Positions 1-10,814 of a DNA stretch of 64,000 nt are shown here, in pieces. Positions within the stretch are counted from its first letter, which is position 1, and each line of letters opens with the position of its first letter. The translations under genes and the position numbers were made by a program. The notes beneath the pieces were generated by a model, which made no database searches, had not been told where the DNA came from, and saw nothing but the letters and a program-made list of their open reading frames with translations. Source of the DNA: Congeria kusceri (lineage: Eukaryota; Mollusca; Bivalvia; Myida; Dreissenidae); the NCBI GenBank assembly GCA_027627225.1, contig JAPFQT010000363.1:94351-158350 (forward strand). Reading direction: 5' to 3'.

Positions 1-142
1 TCTTTGGTTTCAATGTTTTCTTGCTGGTATATTTTCTTAAGTCTCAATGTTTTCTTGCTGGTATATTTTTCTTTGGTCTCAATGTTTTCTTGCTGGTATA
101 TTTTCTTTCGTCTCAATGTTTTCTTGCTGGTATATTTTTCAG
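1..142 (+). repeat. Tandem array (~37 bp unit) ending at a 3' splice site
   Basis: About four units of roughly 37 bp share the core 'tctcaatgttttcttgctgg' followed by 'tatatttt'. The last unit runs straight into the acceptor AG at 141-142, so every unit carries a pyrimidine-rich stretch resembling the real acceptor tract. The array probably continues left of the window. It lies in an intron of the myosin V gene. Confidence 0.85.
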
Positions 143-220
143 TCGCTGTCCCTATCATCTGAAGCAAAGATTGAGGCTACAATGCAACATGAAATCACCA
201 GACTGACCTCCGAAAACCTG
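143..220 (+). CDS. MYO5: Myosin V exon: distal coiled-coil segment
   Basis: This 78-bp exon encodes 26 residues (SLSLSSEAKIEA... ending in ITRLTSENL). It is bounded by an acceptor AG at 141-142 and a donor GT at 221-222 and is phase 0 at both ends. The heptad-like, charged sequence and the ITRLT-ENL stretch are typical of the last coiled-coil region of class V myosins, just before the globular tail. Upstream motor, IQ and proximal coiled-coil exons lie outside the window. Class V myosins are actin-based motors that carry vesicles and organelles; this part contributes to dimerisation. Identification rests mainly on the exons that follow. Confidence 0.85.
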
Positions 221-878
221 GTGTGTAGCCTTCAGTATTATGAGTTTTTATCGAGGGTTATTATTTATAAGATGCAGACATAAAACAAAACACTGCTTGA
301 TATAGAATGATAATATTCAAGATTTTGTCCCATACTCAAAATATGTCCTGAATGTTAAAACTACAATGTCAAATAGATAAATAAAATATATATGCCCTTT
401 ACCTATAAAGCAAGTTTTGGAGGCTTATCTTTTATGAAGTTTGGATATATTATATGTAAAATTTGGATTAAATTTAGTTCTAAGATTTATTATTTGTGTC
501 ATAAAAAGATACTAAGTTAATATGTTTGCTAATTGTGTCCAAAAATAAGTTATATTTGCTATTTGTGTCTTACAAAATAGTTACCATATTTGCTGTTGGT
601 GTCGTAAAAAGAATGAGTGATATTGGCTATTTCTGTCTTTCAAAAAAATAAATGTAGTTGTGATATTAGCAATTTGTGTTGCTTAGGAAAAATTACGTTG
701 TAATGTATTTGTGTCTGAAAAAAGAATTTATTTGTTTTATTTGCAATTTGTTGCTTAAAAAGAAATTGTGTGGTCATATTTGCTATTTTTGTTGCATAAA
801 AATAATTAAGTTGTCAAATGTGCAATTTACGTCCTAAAAAGAAATTAAGTTGTAATATTTGCTGTGTGTGTTTTCCAG
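221..878 (+). repeat. Intron with degenerate ~58-62 bp repeats reaching the next acceptor
   Basis: From about 490 to 870 a degenerate unit with the core 'atatttgctatttgtgtc' followed by an A-rich run and 'agttg' repeats about six or seven times. The last unit includes the pyrimidine tract and AG (877-878) of the next exon. The rest of the intron is AT-rich and I see no gene in it. Confidence 0.7.
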
Positions 879-972
879 GATCTACGAGAGAAGGTAGACC
901 AGCAGGAGGAGCAGATCAGGAAGCTGAAGAAGATGCTGAAGGTGTACGCCAAGAGACTGAAGGAAGGGGAAG
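879..972 (+). CDS. MYO5: Myosin V exon: end of coiled coil
   Basis: This 94-bp exon (acceptor AG 877-878, donor GT 973-974) encodes DLREKVDQQEEQIRKLKK followed by MLKVYAKRLKEGE, then one base of the next codon, so it leaves phase 1. The basic KKMLKVYAKRLKE stretch matches the end of the class V myosin coiled coil. It enters in phase 0 from exon 143-220. The last 32 bases and the donor are the seed of the 123-bp tandem array immediately downstream. It can join in frame to exon 5535 directly or through the cassette exon at 3113. Confidence 0.9.
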
Positions 973-1475
973 GTGAGTGCAAAACTGTAGTAACTTATTT
1001 GTAACTTATTAGGAATTAACACAGTTTTGCACTGAGCTACAGAAATGTAAAGCCATAGTTGAAGGTGTACGCCAAGAGACTGAAGGAAGGGGAAGGTGAG
1101 TGCAAAACTGTAGTAACTTATTTGTAACTTATTAGGAATTAACACAGTTTTGCACTGAGCTACAGAAATGTAAAGCCATAGTTGAAGGTGTACGCCAAGA
1201 GACTGAAGGAAGGGGAAGGTGAGTGCAAAACTGTAGTAACTTATTTGTAACTTATTAGGAATTAACACAGTTTTGCACTGAGCTACAGAAATGTAAAGCC
1301 ATTGTTGAAGGTGTACGCCAAGAGAAAGAAGGAGGGAAAGGTGAGTGAAAACTGTGGTACCTTATTTGTAACTTACTAGGAATTAACACAGTTTTGCACA
1401 GAGCTACAGAAATGTAAAGCCTTTGTTGAAGGTGTACACCAAGAGACTCAAGGAGGGGAGAAGGTGAGTGTTAGT
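941..1475 (+). repeat. 123-bp tandem array containing exon 3' end plus 5' splice site
   Basis: The motif 'ggtgtacgccaagagactga' starts at 941 (in the real exon), 1064, 1187, 1310 and 1431 (last copies diverged), a period of 123 bp, then 121. Each unit holds the last ~32 bases of exon 879-972, the donor GTGAGTG, and about 85 bases of intron. The first three intronic copies are nearly identical to the source, so each is a credible decoy 5' splice site. Confidence 0.95.
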
Positions 1476-1549
1476 GCAGAACTGTGATAACTTACGTGTG
1501 ACTTTATAAAGAATAAATCTAGTTTTGCGCTGAAGATTTTGAAACTGTA

Positions 1550-2580
1550 AATGAGACTGAAGGAGGGAGAAGGTCAGTGTAAAATATGGTTGCGTGTGAC
1601 CCATATATGCCATGAGGCAGAAAGGGGGTGAAAGTGAGGGTTAAAGGTTAAATATGGTTGTGTGTGACCCATGTATGCCAGGAGACAGAAAGGAGGTGAA
1701 TGTTAGGGTTAAATATGGTTGCGTTTGACCCATGTATGCCAGGAGACAGAAAGGGGGTGAATGTTAGGGTTAAAAAAGGTTGTGTGTGACCCATGTATGC
1801 CAGGAGACAGAAAGGGGGTGAATGTTAGGGTTAAAAAAGGTTGCGTGTGACCCATGTATGCCAGGAGACAGAAAGGGGGTGAATGTTAGGGTTAAAAAAG
1901 GTTGTGTGAGACCCATGTATGCCAGGAGACAGAAAGGGGGTGAATGTTAGGGTTAAAAAAGGTTGTGTGTGACCCATGTATGGCAGGAGACAGAAAGGGG
2001 GTGAATGTTAGGGTTAAAAAAGGTTGTGTGTGACCCATGTATGCCAGGAGACAGAAAGGGGGTGAATGTTAGGGTTAAAAAAGGTTGTGTGTGACCCATA
2101 TATGCCATGAGACAGAAAGGGGGTGAAGGTGAGGGTTAAATATGGTTGCGTTTGACCCATGTATGCCAGGAGACAGAAAGGGGGTGAATGTTGGGGTTAA
2201 AAAAGGTTGTGTGTGACCCATGTATGCCAGGAGACAGAAAGGGGGTGAAGGTTAGGGTTAAATATGATTGTGTGTGACTAATGTATCCCAAGAGACAGAA
2301 AGGGGATGAAGGTGAGGGTTAAATATGGTTGTGTGTGACCCATATAGGCCAAGAGACTGAAGGAGGGAAAAGGTGAAGTTTAAATATGGTTGTGTGTGAC
2401 CCAAGTATGCCAAGAGACTGAAGGAGGGAAAAGGTGAAGTTTAAATATGGTTGTGTGTGACCCATGTATGCCAAGAGACTGAAGGAGGGAGAAGGTGCAG
2501 GTTAAATATGGTTGTGTGTGACCCATGTATGCAAAGAGACTGAATGAGGGAGAAGGTGATGTTTAAATATGGTGTCGTGT
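1550..2580 (+). repeat. 61-bp tandem array derived from the same exon edge
   Basis: About 17 units of ~61 bp with the core 'ccatgtatgccaggagacag' then 'aaagggggtgaatgttaggg' and 'ttaaaaaaggttgtgtgtgac'. Units at the right end read 'gccaagagactgaaggaggg', which is close to the 3' end of exon 879-972, so this array seems to be a second, shorter-period expansion of the same source. Many units contain GTTAGGGTTA, a telomere-like heptamer that is incidental to the unit here. Confidence 0.85.
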
Positions 2581-2724
2581 CCCATGCTTTCATAGCAAAG
2601 CATTTGTTTATGTATGTATATATCGGTAACTACAGATGAGTCACAATTGGACAAAATCTTTTTCCTTTAAACTGGAAAGTTTAAACCTAAAAAAGGCACA
2701 TGGAAGTCATTATTGAAGTCCCGA

Positions 2725-2894
2725 CTCTTTCCGCTTTTATGTTATTTTCTAGTTCAAGAAGTCTCATCTGAACATAGATCTACTGTAGGCGGAAAGTGTC
2801 GTCCGGGATTAACCTGTGCAGACTGCAAAGACGGATCTGGGATGACACTTTATGCACATGCATTAAACCCTGTTTTCCCACAACATGCCTCATA
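2725..2894 (+). mobile_element. Decayed partial copy of foldback element
   Basis: This stretch matches the right two thirds of the foldback elements at 11761, 15636 and 20457: it holds 'ccgcttttatg', 'ggcggaaagtgtcgtccggg', 'gacactttatgcacatgcat' and a final 'ccctgttttcccac'. The left arm is missing. It lies in a myosin V intron. An ORF that overlaps it (2713-2976) is not a gene. Confidence 0.75.
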
Positions 2895-2901
2895 TCTTGT
2901 T

Positions 2902-2932
2902 ACATCATCATCATCATCATCATCGTCATCCT
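2902..2932 (+). repeat. (TCA)n microsatellite
   Basis: Around nine consecutive TCA/TCG triplets follow the foldback remnant, inside the myosin V intron. Confidence 0.8.
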
Positions 2933-3112
2933 ATTGTCATCTACATCCAGTTTCATTTGAGTCCATACCTGTATAGTATGCAGTCCAACTCTGTTTATTT
3001 ACCCTATGCATCTATCAAGTTCTCTAAAATAACTAGTTGACAACTAAGTTTTCTCTGGTTACCAAGTTCTCCATGGTAACACATTTTGTTTGTACCATGG
3101 CTGCCATGTCAG

Positions 3113-3175
3113 GAGTACCTGGGAGATCGTACAGACCTCTGTTCACATCCTCCATGTCCCTCAGTCCAACCACGG
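3113..3175 (+). CDS. MYO5: Candidate 63-bp cassette exon of myosin V linker
   Basis: An AG at 3111-3112 and a strong donor GTAAGA at 3176 bound a 63-bp segment that is open in the only frame compatible with exon 879-972. It enters in phase 1 and leaves in phase 1, so including or skipping it keeps frame with exon 5535. It would add 21 residues (GVPGRSYRPLF then TSSMSLSPTT), a basic, Ser/Thr/Pro-rich insert placed where vertebrate myosin V genes have alternatively spliced linker exons. The acceptor pyrimidine tract is mediocre. No transcript evidence is available to me. Confidence 0.6.
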
Positions 3176-4584
3176 GTAAGATGCCTGCATACATGTGCAT
3201 ACGACCTGCTGTTGTAATTTATTTCTTTTTCCTTCGTTTTTGAAATTCGCTATTTTTCCGTGATATGATATGCATGAATAATAGTACACAATGGCAACAC
3301 ACCAGGCACTCATGCACGATTGGTATTTTTTGATGACCTTCTTTCATGGTCATTGAAGTAACATTGCACAATACTAGGTTTAATTCTTCTTTTTCTTGTA
3401 TGACTTCCTGCTTCAATTTCAGTTAAGTTGTGTAGGCCCTGAATTCAGACGTATCAAGAAATATTGTGTTGTGTTTCAGTGAAACAATGGCATCAAAGCT
3501 GTTGATTTGTGAAAATAAGTACCTCCTTTGAATTATGTTTGTGGACACTTGAAAATAATTATTTTGTAAGTGTCCAAATCTTCTGATGAAGAAAAAAATA
3601 TAAATGGAAAGTTTCAAAAAACTAAAATATCATTTTCCTGGTTTGTTTTTCTCACTCTCTGTATTTAAAAGTGCAGTGATCACATTAAACACCAATTATC
3701 CATAGGAAACATAACTTGAAGTTTGTTTTAGTGTTGGTCATAAATATAATATCTGCACAGTCATATTAAAATGAATAAAATAGATTTCTTGTGTGGAACA
3801 AGCATTTCTGCAATAGGTCAGGTTTATTATGGGAGGATTTTAAGAGAAAGTACTAGCACTCTTTATGTTTACAACTCGGTTTTAGTTTTTTTTGTTCATC
3901 ATTATTTGGGGTTTTTTTTCTTACGGTACAGTGAATTATTGAAGTGTTAGTACTGTTGACATGATTTCACCCATGTGCCTGTTTTATGCATGTATAGGCA
4001 AATTGTATACATGTTGTTGGATCTTTTTCGTTAATTATAATAAAATTAAAAATAAGAATGTGCAAGTCAATCATTTGCACACTAAAATGGAGCCTGTCCA
4101 TTGTAACAACAAATGGAAAATTTGGACATTATTGTTTAGATGTTTAAACATATTTGTACAGTCCGTAAAAATGCAAGTGAGAACCGTTATAAACATGGAA
4201 TAATCGATAGAGGTAAATTAAACGATATAAACTGCAGACGATAACAGCGTGTTTTTAAACAAAAAAGTAGGATTCCCCCTATTTACAATAAATGGTTGAT
4301 CCCCTCATTATCAACAAAATTTAAACCGATTTTAATTTCTGATGGAATTCAAATTTACGTGATGACAAACAAACTGAGTCAAGGAAAGAAGAGTCCAGTA
4401 TCGAAGGGATGACGAAGTATATACATGTGGTAGTGTTGCTTAGCAATAATGAAACTGTCTTTATTAGGTTTCCTGGTATATCTCAACACCCCTCGTCTTT
4501 ATAGTTCACTGCAGCTTGCAGTTACATTAAGTCTCTTGGATATAATGTCAGTATCAATAAAATAAGTTGTTTTCCTTAGTTACA
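3176..4584 (+). other. Intron sequence without recognisable feature
   Basis: AT-rich intronic DNA between the cassette exon and the acceptor-side repeats. Short ORFs on both strands here have no codon structure or similarity that I recognise. Confidence 0.6.
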
Positions 4585-5534
4585 ATATTGCCATTTGCAT
4601 GTTAAGCGACAGAAATCTGGGCAGTTGACAAATAAGGAAATTTTATAAATATTTAGGTTGTCGTCCAAACTAATCACCTATTATGTCCTTTGGATATATC
4701 ATCACTATTTTCAGAGTAATCTCCCTTACTTGTAACATTGTCAAATCTTTAGTTGTCTACCTTGGCTGTTTATTAACCATCAGTAAAATCCTTAGATATT
4801 ATTCCTATATTGTCAGAGTAATCTCCCTTACTTATTGCACTGTCATAAGTTGTCTCCCTTTGCTCTAATATTTCCTCTGTATTTAAGCAGCAGAACTCCA
4901 TGCAATCTGCAAATTAGGAAAATAAATAAATATTTAAATTACCAGCTATACTATATAAATATTTAAGTTGCCAACCAGACTTATCATAAATTATGTCCCT
5001 TACATAATTAGATTTCAGCAGTCATCTCCCTTAGCTCTAGTATTTCCATTTTCACATCCATTACCTGATTAACACAGTTGTCTCCCTTAGTTCTACTATT
5101 GCCATTTGCACTTTCAGTGGCAGAAATTCAGGCAGATGGCAAATTATTTAGGTTGAAGTCCAATCATTTTGTCCTTTAGATAAATTATCAGTATTATCAG
5201 AATAATTCCCCTTACTGGTAACATTTTCATTTGAACTTTGCTACCAATTTTCAGAATAAGAATCAGAGTAATCTCCCTTTCTTTTATCATACACTTTTAA
5301 GACTTTAAAGCAGTTGGCTCCCTTAGTTCTAACTTCGCCTTTAGCACTTTTAGTGGCATTAATCCAAGCAGTTTGCAAATTAGGAAACTTAAAAAATCTT
5401 TTGGTTGCAGACTCAACATTTATTATGTCCTTTAGATACATTATTAACATGATCAGATTTGTTTCCCTTAATTGTAACATTTTTGCTCCTTCAGTTGTCT
5501 CCCTTAGCACTAACATTGCCATTTACATTTGCAG
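4585..5534 (+). repeat. Degenerate ~180-280 bp repeats carrying copies of the 3' splice site
   Basis: The real intron end reads 'attgccatttacatttgcag' followed by 'cggcagaaatccaggcag'. Decayed versions of the same junction occur near 4589, 4868, 5098 and 5335 (for example 'ttgcactttcagtggcag' then 'aaattcaggcag'), each followed by 'caaattaggaaa' or similar, then 'attatgtcctttaga', 'cagagtaatctcccttac' and 'tctcccttag'. The spacing is irregular (about 180-280 bp) and the copies are much older looking than the donor-side array. Confidence 0.7.
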
Positions 5535-5681
5535 CGGCAGAAATCCAGGCAGAGCTTGAGAAGGAGGAGACGAAGAGTGTGGAGAACGTGGCCCACATCA
5601 GGCACCGGGAGAGGAACTACATGGGCATGCTGGAGTACAAGAAGGAGGACGAGACTCCACTGGTCAAGGCTCTCATACTGG
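5535..5681 (+). CDS. MYO5: Myosin V exon: linker into globular tail
   Basis: This 147-bp exon (acceptor AG 5533-5534, donor GT 5682-5683; phase 1 in, phase 1 out) encodes AAEIQAELEKEETKSVE, then NVAHIRHRERNYMGMLEY and KKEDETPLVKALIL. The GMLEYKKEDE-LVK block is the conserved start of the class V myosin globular tail. Its last codons plus donor (CTGG|GTAAAA) seed the giant 48-bp array that follows at once. The next exon supplies the rest of the LEL-KP motif, so the exon end at 5681 is well supported. Confidence 0.93.
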
Positions 5682-8600
5682 GTAAAATAGGGAATTATGA
5701 AATGCCCGTCAATAAGACTCTCATACTGGGTAATATGGGGAATTATGAAATGCCCCTAATTAAGGCTCTCATCCTGGGTAAAATAGGGAATTATGAAATG
5801 CCCTTAATTAAGGCTCTCATGCTAGGTAATATGGGGAATTATGAAATGCCCCTCATCAAGTCTCTGATACTGGGTAATATGGGGAATTATTAAATGCCCT
5901 CATAAAGGCTCTCATGCTGGATAATATGGGGAATTATGAAATCCCCCTCATCAAGGCTCTCATACTGGGTAATATGGGGAATTATGAAATGCCCCTCATT
6001 AAGGCTCTCATACTAGGTAATATGGGGAATTATGAAATGCTCCTCATCAAGGCTCTCATGCTGAGTAATAGGGGAATTATGAAATGCCCCTCATCAAGGC
6101 ACTCATCCTGGGTAATAGGAGGAATTATGAAATGCCCCTCATTAAGGTTCTCATACTGGGTAATATCGGAAATTATGAAATGCCCCTCATCAAGGCTTTT
6201 ATGCTGGGTAATATGGGGAATTATGAATTGCCCCTCATTAAGGCTCTCATACTGGGTAATATGGGGAATTATGAAATCCCCCTTATTAAGGCTCTCATAT
6301 TAGGTAATATGGGGAATTATGAAATCCCCCTCATCAAGGCTCTCATACTAGGTAATATGGGGAATTATGAAATGCCCCTAATTAAGGCTCTCATCCTGGG
6401 TAAAATAGGGAATTATGAAATGCCCCTAATTAAGGCTCTCATGCTAGGTAATATGGGGAATTATGAAATGCCCCTCATCAAGGCTCTGATACTGGGTAAT
6501 ATGGGGAATTATTAAATGCCCTCATAAAGGCTCTCATGCTGGATAATATGGGGAATTATGAAATCCCCCTCATCAAGGCTCTCGTACTGGGTAATATGGG
6601 GAATTATGAAATGCCCCTCATTAAGGCTCTCATATTGGGTAATATGGGGAATTATGAAATGCCCCTCATTAAGGCTCTCATTCTAATATGGGGAATTATG
6701 AAATGCCCCTCATCAAGGCTCTCATGCTGAGTAATAGGGGAATTATGAAATGCCCCTCATCAAGGCTCTCATACTGGGTAATAGGAGGAATTATGAAATG
6801 CCCCTCATCAAGGTTCTCATACTGGGTAATATCGGAAATTATGAAATGCCCCTCATCAAGGCTCTCATGATGGGTAATATGGGGAATTATGAATTGCCCC
6901 TCATTAAGGCTCTCATACTGGGTAATATGGGGAATTATGAAATCCCCCTCATTGAGGCTCTCATATTAGGTAATATGGGGAATTATGAAATCCCCTTCAT
7001 CAAGGCTCTCATACTGGGTAATATGGGGAATTATGAAATGCCCCTCATCAAGGCTCTCATGCTGGGTAATATGGGAATTATGAAATGCCCCTCCTTAAGG
7101 CTCTCATACTGGGTAATATGGGGAATTATGAAATTCCCCTCATTGAGGCTCTCATATTAGGTAATATGGGGAATTATGAAATCCCCTTCATCAAGGCTCT
7201 CATACTGGGTAATATGGGGAATTATGAAATGCCCCTCATCAAGGCTCTCATGCTGGGTAATATGGGAATTATGAAATGCCCCTCCTTAAGGCTCTCATAC
7301 TGGGTAATATGGGGAATTATGAAATTCCCCTCATCTAGGCTCTCACACTAGGTAATATGGGGAATTATGAAATGCCCCTCATCAAGTCTCTCATACAGGG
7401 TAATATCGGGAATTATGAAATGCCCCTCATCAAGACTCTCATGCTGTGTAATATGGGGAATTATGAAATGCCCCTCATTAAGGCTCTCATACTGGGTAAT
7501 ATGGGGAATTATGAAATGCCCCTCATCAAGGCTCTCATACAGGGTAATATGGGCAATTATGAAATGCCCCTCATTAAGGCTCTCATACTGGGTAATATGG
7601 CTCTCATACTAGGTAATATGGGGCATTATGAAATGCCCCTCATCAAGGCTCTCATACTGGGTAATATGGGGCATTATGAAATGCCCCTCATTAAGGCTCT
7701 CATACTGGGTAATATGGGGAATTATGAAATGCCCCTCATCAAGGCTCTCATACTGGGTCGTATTGGGAATTATGAAACGCCCCTCATCAAGGCTCTCAGA
7801 CTGGGTCGTATGGGGAATTATGAAATGCCCCTCATCAAGGCTCTCATACTGGGTAATATGGGGAATTATGAAATCTCACTCATCAAGGCTCTCATGCTGA
7901 GTAATATGGGGAATTATGAAATCCCCCTCATCAAGGCTCTCATACTGGGTAATATGGGGAAAAATGAATTGCCCTTCATTAAGGCTCTCATACTGGGTAA
8001 TATGATGAATTATGAAATCACCCTCATCAAGGCTGTCATACTGGGTAATATCGGGAATTACGAAATCCCCCTCATCAAGGCTCTCATACTGGGTAATTAG
8101 GGGAATTATGAATTGCCCCTCATCAAGGCTCTCATACTGGGTAATATGGGGAATTATGAAATCACCCTTAACAAGGCTCTCATACTGGGTAATGTGGGGA
8201 ATTATGAAATCCCCCTCATCAGTGCTCTCATACTTGGTAATATGGGGAATTATGAATTGCTCCTCATCAAGCTGTCATACTGGGTAATATGGGGAATTAT
8301 GAAATCCCCCTTAACAAGGCTCTCATACTGGGTAATATGGGGAATTATGAAATCCCCCTCATCAAGGCTGTCATACTAGGTAATATGGGGAATTATTAAA
8401 TGCCCCTCATCAAGGCTCTCTCATACTGGGTAATATGGGGAATTATGAATTGCCCCTCATTAAGGCTCTCATACTGGGTAATATGGGGAATTATGAAATG
8501 CCCCTCATTAAGGCACTCATCCTGGGTCATATGGGGAATTATGAAATGCCCCTCATCAAGGCTCTCATACTGGGTATTATGGGGAATTATGAAATACCCC

Positions 8601-10490
8601 TCATTAAGGCTCTCATACTAGGTACTAGGGGGTATTATGAAATGCCCCTTATCAAGGCTCTCATACTGGGTAATATGGGGCATTATGAAATGCCCCTCAT
8701 GAAGGCTCTCATGCTGGGTAATATGGGAATTATGAAATGCCCCTCATGAAGGCTCTCATACTGGGTAATATGGGGAATTATGAAATCCCCCACATCAATG
8801 CTCTCATACTGGGTAATTAGGGGAATTATGAATTGCCCCTCATCAAGGCTCTCATACTGGGTAATATGGGGAATTATGAAATCCCCCTTAACAAGGCTCT
8901 CATACTGGGTAATATGGGGAATTATGAAATCCCCCTCATCAAGGCTCTCATACTAGGTAATATGGGGAATTATTAAATGCCCCTCATCAAGGCTTTCTCA
9001 TACTGAATTATGAATTGCCCCTCGTTAAGGCTCTCATCCTGGGTCGTATGGGGAATTATGAAATGCCCCTCATCAATGCTCTCATACTGGGTAATATGGG
9101 GAATTATGAAATACTCCTCATTAAGGCTCTCATACTAGGTACTAGGGCGTATTATGAAATGCCCCTCATCAAGGCTCTCATACTGGGTAATATGGGGAAT
9201 TATGGAATCCCCCTTATCAAGGCTCTCATACTGGGTAATATGGGGCATTATGGAATCCCCCTTATCAAGGCTCTCATACTGGGTAATATGGGGCATTATC
9301 AAATGCCCCTCATGAAGCTCTCGTGCTGGGTAATATTTGGAATTATGAAATGCCCCGCATTAAGGCTCTCATACTGGGTCGTATGGGGAATTATGAAATG
9401 CCCCTCATTAAGACTCTCATACTCGGTAATTTGGGGAATTATGAAATCGCCCACATCGAGGCTCTCATCCTGGTCGTATGGGGAATTATGTAATCCCCCA
9501 CATCAAGGCTCTCATCCTGGGTAGATGGGGAATTATGAAATCTCCCACATCAAGGCTCTCATCCTGGGTAGTATGGGGAATTATGAAATCTCCCACATCA
9601 AGGCTCTCATCCTGAGTAGTATGGGGAATTATGAAATCCCCCACATCAAGGCTCTCATCCTGGGTAGTATGGGGAATTATGATATCTCCCACATCAAGGC
9701 TCTCATCCTGGGTAGTATGGGGAATTATGACATCTCCCACATCAAGGCTCTCATCCTGGGTAGTATGGGGAATTATGAAATCCCCCACATCAAGGCTCTC
9801 ATCATGGGTAGTATGGGGAATTATGACATCTCCCACATCAAGGCTCTCATCCTGGGTAGTATGGGGAATTATGAAATCTCCCACATCAAGGCTCTCATCC
9901 TGGGTAGTATCAGGAATTATGACATCTCCCACATCAAGGCTCTCATCCTGGGTAGTATGGGGAATTATGACATCTCCCACATCAAGGCTCTCATCCTGGG
10001 TAGTATGGGGAATTATGACATCCCCCACATCAAGGCTCTCATCCTGGGTAGTATGGGGAATGATGAAATCTCCCACATCAAGGCTCTCATCCTGGGTAGT
10101 ATGGGGAATTATGAAATCTCCCACATCAAGGCTTATATCCTGGGTCGTATGGGGAATTATGAAATCTCCCACATCAAGGCTCTCATACTGGGTAGTATGG
10201 GGAATTATGAAATCTCCCACATCAAGGCTCTCATCCTGGGTAGTATGGGGAATTATGAAATCTCCCACATCAAGGCTCTCATACTGGGTAGTATGGGGAA
10301 TTATGAAATCTCCCACATCAAGGCTCTCATACTGGGTAGTATGGGGAATTATGAAATCTCCCACATCAAGGCTCTCATCCTGGTCGTATGGGGAATTATG
10401 AAATCCCCCACATCAAGGCTCTCGTCCTGGGTAGTATGGGGAATTATGACATCTCCCACATCAAGGCTCTCAACGTGGGTAAGGCACAAA
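5650..10490 (+). repeat. Giant 48-bp minisatellite, ~100 copies, each with exon 3' end and splice donor
   Basis: The unit is 'aaggctctcatactgg' (exon 3' end) + 'gtaatatggggaattatg' + 'aaatgcccctcatc'. From the first TCTCATACTGG at 5671 to the last unit at about 10467 is 4796 bases, almost exactly 100 x 48. Two subfamilies are visible: the first to ~9430 with donor-like CTGG|GTAATA and 'atgcccctcatc', the second ~9440-10480 with CTGG|GTAGTA and 'atctcccacatc', much more homogeneous. Higher-order repeats exist (a 622-bp block near 5881 recurs near 6503; a ~190-bp block near 7071 recurs near 7262). Since 48 = 16 x 3, long stretches are open on either strand and read as 16-residue repeats (ALILGNMGNYEMPLIK), but scattered 1-2 base indels and TAA codons break them. 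The array sits wholly in one intron. Confidence 0.97.
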
Positions 10491-10662
10491 GCTCCTAAGG
10501 GAAATGTTAACTTCAGACGTTCATAAGTGAAATTCTCAGATAATATTTAGACCTGTTCATGAAACAGCCACAGGATTAATTTTATGAATCTTATCTGTTT
10601 AACTGTAGTCAAAACCTCTGTGTCGCACAATTTAAATAAGAAAACTTTCACTGGCTTTTCAG

Positions 10663-10814
10663 AGTTAAAACCGAAGGTTGCAACATGCCTACTGCCGGGT
10701 CTGCCAGCATATCTACTGTTCATGTGTGTGAGACACACTGACTTCATCAACGATGACGAGAAAGTGAGGTCCTTCCTCACCAGCACCATCAACGGCATCA
10801 AGAAGGTCGTCAAG
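10663..10814 (+). CDS. MYO5: Myosin V exon: start of globular tail core
   Basis: This 152-bp exon (acceptor AG 10661-10662, donor GTAACG at 10815) enters in phase 1, completing GAG with the base left by exon 5535-5681, and leaves in phase 0. It encodes [35 protein letters not shown] and [16 protein letters not shown]. The [15 protein letters not shown] and [13 protein letters not shown] motifs are diagnostic of the cargo-binding domain of class V myosins. The preceding intron contains the whole 48-bp array, leaving only 184 bases between the last unit's donor-like site and this exon. Confidence 0.97.

Noticed and set aside
1550..2580. Interstitial telomere repeat (TTAGGG)
   Set aside because: TTAGGG appears only once per 61-bp unit and is not itself tandem.
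2713..2976. 87-codon ORF
   Set aside because: It overlaps a foldback-element remnant and a TCA microsatellite.
5650..10490. CRISPR-like regular repeat
   Set aside because: There are no unique spacers; the whole 48-bp unit is repeated, and the genome is eukaryotic.
9486..10526. Long ORFs on both strands (292-333 codons) with 16-residue repeats
   Set aside because: They are by-products of a 48-bp tandem array, open in several frames at once, and lie inside a myosin V intron between two exons that join in frame.
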